Notes under the pieces: model-generated
What the model was told of the DNA's origin: nothing
Database searches by the model: none
Seen by the model: the letters and a program-made list of their open reading frames with translations, nothing else
Shown here: in pieces, positions 17,360-25,928 of the stretch
Layout of the letters: every line of letters starts with the position of its first letter
Position numbering within the stretch: the first letter of the stretch is position 1
Translations under genes and position numbers: made by a program
Assembly (NCBI GenBank): GCA_965213765.1
Contig: OZ243926.1
Span: forward strand, 3,472,001 to 3,536,000
DNA length: 64,000 nt
From: JAJDXO01 sp965213765
GTDB lineage: Bacteria > Pseudomonadota > Alphaproteobacteria > Rhodospirillales > UBA2165
Reading direction: 5' to 3'

Positions 17360-18391
17360 ATGCGTCTCGACGAATTTGATTTTGAGCTGCCCGCCTCGGC
17401 AATTGCACAGCGTCCGGTGGAACCGCGTGATGCCGCGCGGCTGCTGCATGTGTCCGGCGGCTTGACCGATCACCAGGTGAGAGACCTGCCCGGCTTGCTT
17501 CGTCCGGGTGACCTGATGGTTTTCAACGACACCAAGGTCATTCCCGCCCGGCTGCGGGGATCGCGCGGCGACGCGTCCATCGAAGTCACTCTTCACAAAG
17601 AGGAGGGGGAAGGGATTTGGGCGGCTTTTGCCCGGCCGGCAAAGCGTCTGAGGGAGGGTGATACCATTGCGTTCACCCCCAATCTGCGCGCGGCGGTAAC
17701 CGCGAAGCGGGATGCCGGCGAGGTGGTGTTGGATTTCCAAACCACCCGGAACGGCTTGTTTGCCGCCCTCGAGGCGCATGGCCGGATGCCGTTGCCGCCG
17801 TATATCAAGCGGGAAAAGACCGGGGACGACGGAGACAGGGAGGATTATCAAACCATGTTCGCGGCGCGTGAGGGTGCGGTGGCCACCCCGACCGCCGGAC
17901 TGCACTTCACACCCGGGCTGATGGAGCGATTGGCCGATTCGGGCATCGATCACCTGACCCTGACGCTGCACGTAGGCGCCGGTACGTTCCTGCCGGTGAA
18001 GGCGGACGACACGGACGGCCACGTCATGTATGGGGAGTGGGGCGAGGTGTCGTCGGGCGCGGCCGCGCGGATCAACGGGGTGCGTGCCGCCGCCGGCCGC
18101 ATCGTCGGGGTGGGCACGACGGTGGTGCGGCTTTTGGAGAGCGCGGCGGACGGGCAGGGGCGGATTCATCCCTTTGACGGCGAGACGGATTTGTTCATAA
18201 CCCCCGGATACGAATTCAAAGCCGCCGATCTGATGCTGACCAACTTTCATCTGCCCAGGTCCACCCTGTTCATGTTGGTGTCCGCCTTCGCCGGAATGGG
18301 TCGGATGAAAGACGCGTACGCCCACGCCATCGCGTCGGGCTACCGGTTCTATTCATACGGCGATTGCTGTCTGTTGGAGCCCCATTCATGA
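17360..18391 (+). CDS. queA: S-adenosylmethionine:tRNA ribosyltransferase-isomerase
   Basis: QueA transfers and isomerises the ribosyl group of S-adenosylmethionine onto 7-aminomethyl-7-deazaguanine in tRNA, giving epoxyqueuosine. The 343-residue protein starts MRLDEFDFELPASAIAQRP, the family signature, and contains LPGLLRPGDLMVFNDTKVIP, TAGLHFTPGL, LHVGAGTFLPVK and the C-terminal NFHLPRSTLFMLVSAF. Its stop overlaps the tgt start by four bases (ATGA), so the pair is translationally coupled. Confidence 0.97.
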   Translation: MRLDEFDFELPASAIAQRPVEPRDAARLLHVSGGLTDHQVRDLPGLLRPGDLMVFNDTKVIPARLRGSRGDASIEVTLHKEEGEGIWAAFARPAKRLREGDTIAFTPNLRAAVTAKRDAGEVVLDFQTTRNGLFAALEAHGRMPLPPYIKREKTGDDGDREDYQTMFAAREGAVATPTAGLHFTPGLMERLADSGIDHLTLTLHVGAGTFLPVKADDTDGHVMYGEWGEVSSGAAARINGVRAAAGRIVGVGTTVVRLLESAADGQGRIHPFDGETDLFITPGYEFKAADLMLTNFHLPRSTLFMLVSAFAGMGRMKDAYAHAIASGYRFYSYGDCCLLEPHS

Positions 18392-19515
18392 CCGGTATCG
18401 GGTTCGAACGGTTGGCGGGCGACGGCGAGGCGCGCCGGGGACGATTGACCACCGCGCATGGCGGTGTCGAGACACCGGCCTTCATGCCGGTGGGCACGGC
18501 GGCGACGGTCAAGGCGATGACGCCCGAGGCGGTGGCGGCGACCGGCGCCCGGATTATTCTCGGCAACACTTATCACCTGATGCTGCGTCCCGGCGCCGAG
18601 CTGATCGGTGATTTGGGCGGCCTGCATGAGTTCATGAACTGGCCGGGTCCGATCCTGACGGATTCCGGCGGCTTTCAAGTGATGTCGCTGGCCAAACTCC
18701 GCACCATGTCCGAAGACGGCGTCGAGTTCCAATCCCACATCGATGGCGGCCGCCACATGTTGAGCCCGGAGCGCTCGGTCGAAATCCAGCATCGGCTTGA
18801 TGCCGATATCACCATGGTGCTCGACGAGTGCGTTGCCCTGCCGGCGTCGGATCAGGACATCCTGGCCTCGGTCGGCCTGTCGGAACGGTGGGCGGCCCGT
18901 TGCAAGGAGGCGTTCGTCGAGCGGGACGGTTACGGGCTGTTCGGTATCGTCCAGGGCGGGATTAACCCGGACCTGCGGCTCAAGTCCGCCGCCGGCTTGG
19001 TGAATATCGGGTTCGATGGATATGCCCTCGGCGGTCTTGCCGTTGGAGAGGGGCAGGAGGCCATGTTCGCCACGCTTGATGTCACCGTACCGGCGTTACC
19101 CGGGGACCGTCCCCGTTACCTGATGGGGGTCGGTAAGCCCGACGATATCGTCGGCGCGGTTCTCCGCGGCATCGACATGTTCGACTGCGTGCTGCCCACC
19201 CGTTCGGGGCGTACCGGTCAGGCGTTCACCCGCCGGGGCGAGGTCAATATCCGCAATGCCCGTCATGCCAAGGACCCGCGCCCGCTGGATGAAGCGTGCC
19301 GATGCCCGGCATGCACGGACCATTCCCGGGCGTACCTGCATCATCTGGTCAAATCGGGCGAGATTCTTGGCGCCATGCTGATGACCTGGCACAACATCCA
19401 ATACTATCAAGACCTGATGGCCGGGCTTCGAGACGCGATCGAAGCCGGCACGCTGCAAGCCTTTGCCGACGATTTCGGCAATGCCCGCGCGCTCGGCGAC
19501 GTGGAGCCGCTCTAG
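18388..19515 (+). CDS. tgt: tRNA-guanine transglycosylase
   Basis: Tgt exchanges guanine 34 of GUN-anticodon tRNAs for the queuine precursor preQ1. The 375-residue protein starts at the ATG that overlaps the queA stop. Key motifs are the nucleophilic Asp segment FDCVLPTRSGRTGQAF, the substrate Asp in LTDSGGFQVMS, and a C-terminal zinc site CRCPACTDHSRAYLHH. The stop shares the palindrome CTAG with the stop of the convergent transporter gene. Confidence 0.97.
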   Translation: MTGIGFERLAGDGEARRGRLTTAHGGVETPAFMPVGTAATVKAMTPEAVAATGARIILGNTYHLMLRPGAELIGDLGGLHEFMNWPGPILTDSGGFQVMSLAKLRTMSEDGVEFQSHIDGGRHMLSPERSVEIQHRLDADITMVLDECVALPASDQDILASVGLSERWAARCKEAFVERDGYGLFGIVQGGINPDLRLKSAAGLVNIGFDGYALGGLAVGEGQEAMFATLDVTVPALPGDRPRYLMGVGKPDDIVGAVLRGIDMFDCVLPTRSGRTGQAFTRRGEVNIRNARHAKDPRPLDEACRCPACTDHSRAYLHHLVKSGEILGAMLMTWHNIQYYQDLMAGLRDAIEAGTLQAFADDFGNARALGDVEPL

Positions 19516-20006
19516 GCGGACGCCGCTTCGGTCTTCTCCCGCTGCCGGATGATCCACCAGACAATCACCGCGCCGGCCAGTTTGCTCAGCGTCTGGATCA
19601 GCACCGCAAAGGGCGAGCCGAACCCGGCCATGTAGAGAAACACCGCGCTATCGACCGGGGTGGCGACGATGCTGGAGAGCAGGATCCGCTGGGACAGGGT
19701 CCGGCCGGTGAAACTGTAGATGGCCCAGTCGATGAATTCGGCGACCAGGAAGGCCGCGACGCTGGCCATGGCGATCTGGGGGCTGGCCATGAAGAAGCTG
19801 ATGGCGCCGCCGACAAGCATGGCGATGATGACCCAGTGCCCGATTTCCCGCTGGGCGAAATCCCGGGAGACGAATATGAACCCGACGATCAAGGAAACCG
19901 GCGGCCATGCCGCGCCGTTCGGCAGGATGATGGGATCGACCACGGAGAACGCCCAGTTCACGGCGACGATCAACGCGATGTAAATACCGGTCTGAAGACA
20001 TTTCAT
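19512..20006 (-). CDS. VUT-family queuosine precursor transporter (YhhQ-like)
   Basis: The protein has 164 residues from MKCLQTGIY and is an integral membrane protein with about five or six hydrophobic segments, including the VUT-family features FVSRDFAQREIGHW and SQRILLSSIVATPVDSAVF. E. coli YhhQ is known to import queuosine precursors preQ0 and preQ1. Its convergent position against queA-tgt supports the same role. An in-frame upstream ATG at 20042 is less likely because it adds 12 polar residues; AGGAG lies 12 nt before the chosen start. Confidence 0.85.
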   Translation of the reverse strand: MKCLQTGIYIALIVAVNWAFSVVDPIILPNGAAWPPVSLIVGFIFVSRDFAQREIGHWVIIAMLVGGAISFFMASPQIAMASVAAFLVAEFIDWAIYSFTGRTLSQRILLSSIVATPVDSAVFLYMAGFGSPFAVLIQTLSKLAGAVIVWWIIRQREKTEAASA

Positions 20007-20170
20007 TCTTAAGCCCAACTCCTGACGTCCGGCGAATGCCACGGGCGGCTAAATAGCACACCGGTGTGTATTGTCGAGCCTACAAAGACATTGATTTTCC
20101 CCGCGTCCCGACCATAGTGCGGCCACGCCTTATCCAAGGTTCAACTCTTTCCGGTCGCTCGTTCGCCTTC

Positions 20171-21148
20171 ATGATCATTGCACTGCAAATCATCGGTGGA
20201 TTCCTGCTGTTGCTGGGCGGGGCCCAGGTCATGGTCCGCGGCGCCGTCGCGCTGGCGCGGCGGTTCGGCATATCGACATTGGTTATCGGTATGACCGTTG
20301 TGGCCTTCGGGACCTCGGCGCCCGAGCTGCTGGTGTCTCTGAACGCGGCGCTGTCGGGTGCGCCGGGGTTGGCCGTCGGTAATGTGGTCGGTTCGAACAT
20401 CGCGAATATTCTGCTGGTTCTCGGTGCGGCGGGCATGGTGGCGCCCATCGCCTGCGCGTCCACCGAGCTTCGCCGGGACGGAATCATATTGCTGGCCGGC
20501 ACGCTGATTTTCTCGGCGCTTTCATTTCGCGGCGTGGTCGACGTCTGGTCGGGTGCCGTCCTGCTGATCGCCTTCTCCTATTTCCTCTGGAACTCCTACA
20601 AGCGTGAGGCCGCCGGTGAGGGCGGTGCCGCCGCCGGCATGGTCGAGGACGTCGAGAATTCGGCGATGCCGCCGGCAAATCTGCTTGTCGCGGTCCTGAT
20701 GTTCCTTGCCGGTCTCGCGGCCCTGCTCGTCGGATCCGAGTTGGTGGTGCGTGGCGGCGTGGCGGCGGCCCGCCTGTTCGGCGTGAGTGAAGCGGTGATC
20801 GGGTTGACGGTGGTGGCCCTCGGCACCTCGCTGCCCGAACTCGCCGTGTCGGTGGTTGCCGCCTATCGCGGCCACACGGATGTGGCGCTCGGCAATGTGG
20901 TTGGCAGCAACCTGTTCAATATTCTGGGGGTCATCGGCGTTGTCGCCGTGGTCACGCCGGTCACGGTCGAGGCCCGGGTGGTCAATTTCGACCTCTGGAT
21001 CATGATCGGGGCGACGCTGCTGCTTCTGCCGTTCATAATGGGTGGCCTGCGTCAAATCGGCCGGGCGCCGGCGCTGGCCTTCCTGATCATGTATATCGCT
21101 TATATCGGCGCCATCGGCCTCGGCGTCGATCGTGTTATTCCTGCCTGA
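20171..21148 (+). CDS. Calcium/sodium antiporter (CaCA family, YrbG-like)
   Basis: The 325-residue inner-membrane exchanger has two inverted halves, each with the alpha-repeat motif: TVVAFGTSAPELLVSL with VGNVVGSNIANILLVLG in the first, and TVVALGTSLPELAVSV with LGNVVGSNLFNILGVIG in the second. It has about ten membrane spans. The start MIIALQIIGG is preferred because residues from the upstream ATG at 20066 do not fit a membrane N-terminus. It stands alone, divergent from the queuosine transporter gene. Confidence 0.93.
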   Translation: MIIALQIIGGFLLLLGGAQVMVRGAVALARRFGISTLVIGMTVVAFGTSAPELLVSLNAALSGAPGLAVGNVVGSNIANILLVLGAAGMVAPIACASTELRRDGIILLAGTLIFSALSFRGVVDVWSGAVLLIAFSYFLWNSYKREAAGEGGAAAGMVEDVENSAMPPANLLVAVLMFLAGLAALLVGSELVVRGGVAAARLFGVSEAVIGLTVVALGTSLPELAVSVVAAYRGHTDVALGNVVGSNLFNILGVIGVVAVVTPVTVEARVVNFDLWIMIGATLLLLPFIMGGLRQIGRAPALAFLIMYIAYIGAIGLGVDRVIPA

Positions 21149-21202
21149 TCTTCCAGGGACCGACTTCCTTGCGCAGCGGCACGGGACTTTTATGCTGCAC
21201 CC

Positions 21203-21973
21203 ATGACCAATGAACCTTCCGGTACCGTCCTGATTACCGGCGCCGCCCGGCGCATCGGCAAGGCTATTGTCGACGCGCTGGCCGAGGATGGCTGGCGAAT
21301 CGCGCTCCATTATGGCGGCTCGGCCGGCGAGGCCGAGGCCGGGGCAGCCGATCTCCGGGCGCGGGGCGCCGAGGTAACCCTCTACGGGGCCGACCTCCGC
21401 GACGAGGCCCAGGTCCGGGGATTGATCCCACGGGTCGTCGACGAGATGGGCACTGTCGACTGTCTGGTCAATAACGCCTCGGTGTTTGAGCGCGACTCTC
21501 TCGGTGATGCTGCCCGGGAAAGCTGGGATGCGCACATGGAGGTCAATCTGCGGGCGCCATTCGTTCTCACGCAAGCCTTCGCGGGCCAGTACCGGGGCGA
21601 AAACGGTAATATTATCAATATTCTAGACCAACGGGTGTGGAACCTGACGCCGCATTTTTCATCCTACACCTTGAGTAAGGCCGGTCTCTGGACCCTGACC
21701 CGGACCACCGCGCTGGCGCTGGCGCCCGCCATCCGCGTCAATGCGGTTGGACCGGGCCCGACCCTGCCTTCGCCGCGGCAGTCGGAAGATAGGTTTCGGG
21801 TACAGTGGGAGCGTACCCCTCTGGGCCGGCCGGTCGGCTCACAGGAAATTGCCTCGGCGGTGCGCTTTATCCTTGCGACGCCGTCGATGACCGGGCAAAT
21901 GATTGCTCTCGACTCCGGACAGCATCTCGGCTGGGCTCCCCCGGCCGCCGATGCCGGTGACGAAGACGAATAG
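21203..21973 (+). CDS. Short-chain dehydrogenase, FolM / pteridine reductase-like
   Basis: The 256-residue SDR has the cofactor motif TGAARRIG, which matches the TGxxxRxG pattern of pteridine reductases and FolM. It also has VDCLVNNAS and the catalytic YTLSK (Tyr and Lys), ending with a GQMIALDSGQHL segment typical of this group. It precedes the dihydroneopterin aldolase gene by 26 bp in the same direction. FolM-type enzymes reduce dihydromonapterin or dihydrofolate, so a folate/pterin role is likely; other SDR substrates cannot be excluded. Confidence 0.78.
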   Translation: MTNEPSGTVLITGAARRIGKAIVDALAEDGWRIALHYGGSAGEAEAGAADLRARGAEVTLYGADLRDEAQVRGLIPRVVDEMGTVDCLVNNASVFERDSLGDAARESWDAHMEVNLRAPFVLTQAFAGQYRGENGNIINILDQRVWNLTPHFSSYTLSKAGLWTLTRTTALALAPAIRVNAVGPGPTLPSPRQSEDRFRVQWERTPLGRPVGSQEIASAVRFILATPSMTGQMIALDSGQHLGWAPPAADAGDEDE

Positions 21974-21999
21974 ACCAATCGGGACGGGCCGATCCGACC

Positions 22000-22416
22000 A
22001 TGCCGCCATCTGATTCAAATGTGGTTCATGCCTTCCGGATTGCCGATGCCAAGACGTCGGTCCGGCATGTATTTATCCGCGACCTTACGCTGACCTGCTT
22101 CATCGGCGTCCATAAGCACGAACGCAAACAGAGCCAGCGCGTGCGGATCAATCTCGATCTGGCGGTGCAAGAGGGTGTCGCCGCGATCGACGACAGACTG
22201 GAGCATGTGGTGTGCTACGAGGACGTGGCGGACGGCATTCGGGCGCTGGTCGCGGACGGCCATGTCAGCCTGGTTGAGACATTGGCCGAACGGATCGCCG
22301 ACATGTGCCTCTCCGATGAGCGGGTCACCGTCGCCCGGGTCCGGATCGAAAAGCTCGACGTGTTCGAGGACGCTACAAGCGCCGGCGTGGAGATCGAGCG
22401 GTCCCGCATTTCCTGA
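22000..22416 (+). CDS. folB: Dihydroneopterin aldolase
   Basis: FolB cleaves 7,8-dihydroneopterin to 6-hydroxymethyl-dihydropterin and glycolaldehyde in folate synthesis. The 138-residue protein has the FolB core: IRDLTLTCFIGVHKHER, VVCYEDVADGI, and VSLVETLAERIADMCL followed by the catalytic Lys segment VRIEKLDVFEDA. The first 20 residues are an extension compared with E. coli FolB (122 residues). The upstream SDR probably belongs to the same operon. Confidence 0.92.
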   Translation: MPPSDSNVVHAFRIADAKTSVRHVFIRDLTLTCFIGVHKHERKQSQRVRINLDLAVQEGVAAIDDRLEHVVCYEDVADGIRALVADGHVSLVETLAERIADMCLSDERVTVARVRIEKLDVFEDATSAGVEIERSRIS

Positions 22417-22841
22417 GCCGCTTCTTCGGCAACGGGGCGCAACCCATTGCGATTATGACATTTTATGGACGAAAGGGGCGCAAGTTGTGCACAGGATGCA
22501 GGGCTTTCGGGTTTGATCCCTGTGTTGCGGCGATGCCCTTTATATGACAGGGGTATGAATTAATTTTATTAAAAAATCGATTAATATCAAATAGTTAAAA
22601 AACTGCACCAATCATGTGCATTTTGTGCCGGCGACAAAAAAGCCAAGCTGCGGCGGGCAGTCGCACTGTTTTCAACAAGCTTATTCACAGCGTTGGCGGA
22701 TATAATTCGACCAGAGCAAATCCCGAGTGGATGGACTCATCCGTGACGACGCATTTGCGGCAGAATATACTGATAGAGCGTTTCACGTTTCAGAAAAGAC
22801 ATGAACCGCTCTAGGGCCACGCCGAGGGTGTACGCGAAAGC
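22417..22841. other. Long intergenic region with AT-rich core, DnaA-box-like sites and a palindrome
   Basis: No convincing gene is present in this 425-bp gap. It contains TTGTGCACA at 22485-22493 (one change from a DnaA box), an AT-rich core at about 22556-22602 with four TTAA tetramers, a perfect DnaA-box match TTATTCACA at 22681-22689, and the palindrome at 22774-22813. The low GC contrasts with the neighbouring genes. The uvrC promoter probably lies here. No LexA-type GTTC-N7-GTTC site was seen. Confidence 0.5.
22774..22813. repeat. TAGAGC palindromic element, copy upstream of uvrC
   Basis: Arms TAGAGCGTTTCA and TGAACCGCTCTA pair at 11 of 12 positions around a 16-nt loop. The ends resemble the elements at 33992-34039, 56194-56237 and 61769-61832. 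It ends 28 bp before the uvrC start. Confidence 0.55.
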
Positions 22842-24773
22842 ATGTCTAAGGACGGCAACGAGATCGTCGGACCGCGCCGGATAGAATACCGGCTCAAGAC
22901 CGAGCCGAAAGCGGACGCGTCTGCGCCCAAGGGTGCCGAAATCATCAAGTCCTGTCTGCCCAAAGCACCGGCCACGCCCGGTGTTTACCGGATGATCAAC
23001 GAGGCCGGCGATGTCCTCTACGTCGGCAAGGCGAAAAACATCCGCAAGCGGGTGACCAGCTACGCCAACCCAAATCGCCAATCTCCGCGCATCCGGCGCA
23101 TGGTCGCCCAGACCCGGTCCATGGAGTTCGTCTCCACACACACCGAGGCCGAGGCGCTGCTGCTCGAAGCCGACCTGATCAAAAAGCTAACGCCGCGCTA
23201 CAACATCCTGCTGCGCGACGACAAGTCCTTCCCGTTGATTCTCATCACCTCCGACCACGCCTTCCCACAGGTGCTGAAGCATCGCGGGGCGCGCAAGCGG
23301 GAAGGCGAATATTTCGGGCCCTTTGCCTCGGCCGGTGCGGTCAATCAGTCTCTGCACGTCATGCAGCGGGCCTTTTTACTCCGCACCTGCACGGATTCGG
23401 TTTTTGCGGCACGCACCCGGCCCTGCCTGCTGCATCAGATCAAACGTTGCGCGGCGCCTTGCGTCGGCCGAATCAGCGAGAGCGAGTACGGCGACCTGGT
23501 GGCCCAGGCGCGCGATTTTCTCACCGGCAAGTCGGCGGAAATTCAGCGCGAGCTGTCCCGCCGGATGCAGGCGGCGAGCGACGCTCAGGCGTACGAGAAG
23601 GCGGCGGAAATCCGGGACCGGATCAAGGCCATGACAAGCGTGCAGGCACGCCAGGATATCAGCGCCCAGGGCCTGGAAGACGCCGACGTCATCGCCCTCC
23701 ATCACGCGGGCGGACAGAGCTGCATCCAGGTGTTTTTCGTCCGGGGCGGGTACAACTTCGGCAACCGCGCCTACTATCCGTCCCATGGCAACGAGGCGAC
23801 CAAGGACCAGATCCTCGAAGCTTTTGTGGGGCAGTTCTACACCAACAAGGAGCCGCCCCGGCTGCTCCTGCTCAGTGATCAGGTGACCGAGCCGACCCTT
23901 TTGGCGGCTGCATTGACCGAAAAGGCCGGCCGCAAGGTGCGGCTGCAGGTACCCAAGCGCGGCGACAAGTTGGGCTTGATCACCTTCGCCCTCGAAAACG
24001 CCGAACGGGCGCTCGGCCGGCGTCTCAGCGAAAGCGCGACCCAGCGGGAGCTGCTCGACGGCGTGGCCGCGTTGTTCGAGTTGGACAATCGCCCCGAACG
24101 CATCGAGGTGTACGACAACAGCCATATCTCCGGCACCAAACCGGTCGGCGGGATGATCGTCAGTGGACCCGATGGGTTCATGAAGAACGCCTATCGAAAG
24201 TTCAACATCCGCTCGGCGGGGCCCGACGCCGAGGCGGGCGACGACTACGCCATGATGCGCGAAGTGCTGACCCGGCGTTTTGCCCGGGCGTTGAAGGAGG
24301 ATCCGGATCGGGCTGAGGGGCAATGGCCGGACTTGGTGCTGCTCGACGGCGGTGCCGGACACCTGAGTGCCGCCAGGGAGGTGTTCGATGAGCTCGGCGT
24401 CAACGATGTCGCGCTGGCCGCGATCGCCAAGGGCCCGGACCGCAATGCCGGGCGCGAGCGGATTTTCATCCCCGGGCGCCGGCCCTTTCGCTTGGACAAT
24501 CGCGACCCGGTCCTCTATTTTCTCCAACGTCTCCGGGACGAAGCGCACCGGTTTGCCATTGGCAGCCACCGGGCACGGCGTTCCCGGGATATCGAACGAT
24601 CGCCCTTGGACGAAATCGAGGGTATCGGCGGCGTCCGGAAGAAGTCCCTGCTGCATCATTTCGGGTCCGCGAAAGCGGTTTCCCAGGCGGGGCTGGCCGA
24701 TCTGGAGGCGGTCGAGGGAATAAGCAAAGCGATGGCGGCCAAAATTTATGGCTGGTTCCACGCCGAGGACTGA
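22842..24773 (+). CDS. uvrC: Excinuclease ABC subunit C
   Basis: UvrC makes the two incisions around DNA lesions during nucleotide excision repair, acting with UvrB. The 643-residue protein has an N-terminal extension of about 40 residues, the GIY-YIG nuclease domain (PGVYRM...LYVGKAKNIRKRV), a UVR domain (DAQAYEKAAEIRDRI), the RNase-H-like second nuclease domain with EVYDNSHISG and LVLLDGGAGHLSAA, and a C-terminal helix-hairpin-helix region (IEGIGGVRKKSLLHHFGS). Length and motifs are standard. The pgsA gene follows in 36 bp, a common alphaproteobacterial order. Confidence 0.97.
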   Translation: MSKDGNEIVGPRRIEYRLKTEPKADASAPKGAEIIKSCLPKAPATPGVYRMINEAGDVLYVGKAKNIRKRVTSYANPNRQSPRIRRMVAQTRSMEFVSTHTEAEALLLEADLIKKLTPRYNILLRDDKSFPLILITSDHAFPQVLKHRGARKREGEYFGPFASAGAVNQSLHVMQRAFLLRTCTDSVFAARTRPCLLHQIKRCAAPCVGRISESEYGDLVAQARDFLTGKSAEIQRELSRRMQAASDAQAYEKAAEIRDRIKAMTSVQARQDISAQGLEDADVIALHHAGGQSCIQVFFVRGGYNFGNRAYYPSHGNEATKDQILEAFVGQFYTNKEPPRLLLLSDQVTEPTLLAAALTEKAGRKVRLQVPKRGDKLGLITFALENAERALGRRLSESATQRELLDGVAALFELDNRPERIEVYDNSHISGTKPVGGMIVSGPDGFMKNAYRKFNIRSAGPDAEAGDDYAMMREVLTRRFARALKEDPDRAEGQWPDLVLLDGGAGHLSAAREVFDELGVNDVALAAIAKGPDRNAGRERIFIPGRRPFRLDNRDPVLYFLQRLRDEAHRFAIGSHRARRSRDIERSPLDEIEGIGGVRKKSLLHHFGSAKAVSQAGLADLEAVEGISKAMAAKIYGWFHAED

Positions 24774-24809
24774 CGAGACCGGGCATCCCGGCGAGGGGAA
24801 GTAGGTCCG

Positions 24810-25406
24810 ATGCTGACACAGTTGCCGAACATGCTGACCATGTCGCGGATTGCCGCGATCCCGGTCCTGGTGGCGAGTTTCTATCTGGACTCGCCCTTCG
24901 GCAATTGGCTCGGGCTGGCAATTCTGGCACTCGCCGGCGTCACCGATTTCTTCGACGGATACGCCGCCCGCGCGCTCAGGCAGCAATCCCTGTTCGGAAA
25001 ATTCCTCGATCCCGTCGCCGACAAGCTGCTGGTCTCGGCGCTGTTGCTGATGCTGGTCTGGTCCGAGCGGGTCGATGGACTGGCGGTGCTGCCGGCGGTT
25101 GTCATCCTCTGCCGGGAAATTCTGGTGTCCGGGCTGCGGGAGTTTTTGGCTGGTGTCCGGGCCGGCCTGCCGGTGAGCAAGCTGGCCCGCTGGAAGACAA
25201 CCTTGCAGATTGTGGCCCTCGGCTTCCTGATCGTCGGCCCCGCGGGCCCCGATTTCGGCCCGTTCTCGACCACTCAAATTGGTGAAATCGGCCTGTGGCT
25301 CGCGGCGTTGCTGACCTTGGTAACCGGCTACGACTACTTGAGGGCGGGGTTTCGCCACATCGAGGCGGCGGACGACGAACAAACCGCGGCCAAGGATGCG
25401 GGCTGA
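24810..25406 (+). CDS. pgsA: CDP-diacylglycerol--glycerol-3-phosphate 3-phosphatidyltransferase
   Basis: PgsA makes phosphatidylglycerophosphate, the precursor of phosphatidylglycerol and cardiolipin. The 198-residue membrane protein has the CDP-alcohol phosphotransferase motif in DFFDGYAARALRQQ followed by FGKFLDPVADK, that is DG-x2-AR-x8-G-x3-D-x3-D. Four or more hydrophobic helices surround it. It sits between uvrC and mobB in one apparent operon. Confidence 0.95.
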   Translation: MLTQLPNMLTMSRIAAIPVLVASFYLDSPFGNWLGLAILALAGVTDFFDGYAARALRQQSLFGKFLDPVADKLLVSALLLMLVWSERVDGLAVLPAVVILCREILVSGLREFLAGVRAGLPVSKLARWKTTLQIVALGFLIVGPAGPDFGPFSTTQIGEIGLWLAALLTLVTGYDYLRAGFRHIEAADDEQTAAKDAG

Positions 25407-25417
25407 GAGACCGGTTC

Positions 25418-25921
25418 ATGCGGATATTCGGCATAATCGGTTGGAGCGGCAGCGGCAAGACGACGTTGGTGGAGAAACTGTTGCCCGAACTGATCGGCCG
25501 GGGAAACAGCGTTTCGACCCTGAAGCACGCGCACACCCGGTTCGATATCGACCGTCCGGGCAAGGACACCTTCCGTCACCGCGAGGCGGGGGCGACCGAG
25601 GTGATGATCGGCACGTCGAGCCGTTGGGCGTTGATGCACGAGCTTCGCGGCGAGGAAGAACCAACCCTTGATGAATTGGTGGCGATGATGACCCCCGTCG
25701 ATCTGCTGATCGTCGAAGGGTTCAAGTACAATCCCCACCCCAAAATCGAGGTCCACCGGCCGAGCGTGGGCAAGCCGATGATCCAAGGCGAAGACCCCTA
25801 CATCGTCGCGATTGCCAGCGACGAACGCCTGAAGGCCGCCACGGTGCCGGTGCTGGACATTAACGATGCCGAGGCAGTTGCCGGATTTATCATCGAGCAT
25901 TGCCGCCTGAAGGCCGCCTGA
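25418..25921 (+). CDS. mobB: Molybdopterin-guanine dinucleotide biosynthesis adaptor
   Basis: MobB is a small P-loop GTPase that assists MobA in attaching GMP to molybdopterin. The 167-residue protein starts MRIFGIIGWSGSGKTT with the Walker A motif, followed by STLKHAHTRFDIDRPGKDT and LLIVEGFKYNPHPKIEVHR, all typical of MobB. The start at 25418 puts the P-loop at the N-terminus as expected. Gene order with moeA, moaD and moaE indicates a molybdenum cofactor operon. Confidence 0.94.
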   Translation: MRIFGIIGWSGSGKTTLVEKLLPELIGRGNSVSTLKHAHTRFDIDRPGKDTFRHREAGATEVMIGTSSRWALMHELRGEEEPTLDELVAMMTPVDLLIVEGFKYNPHPKIEVHRPSVGKPMIQGEDPYIVAIASDERLKAATVPVLDINDAEAVAGFIIEHCRLKAA

Positions 25922-25928
25922 GGACGGC

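Noticed and set aside
22614..22814. 66-codon frame in the folB-uvrC spacer
   Set aside because: It lies in AT-rich regulatory sequence and ends in the TAGAGC palindrome; codon use is unlike neighbours.
22417..22841. Chromosomal replication origin
   Set aside because: There are only one perfect and one near DnaA box, the TTAA tetramers are not in TTAA-N7-TTAA pairs, and flanking genes are not typical of an origin.
22690..22841. LexA (SOS) box before uvrC
   Set aside because: No GTTC-N7-GTTC motif was found.
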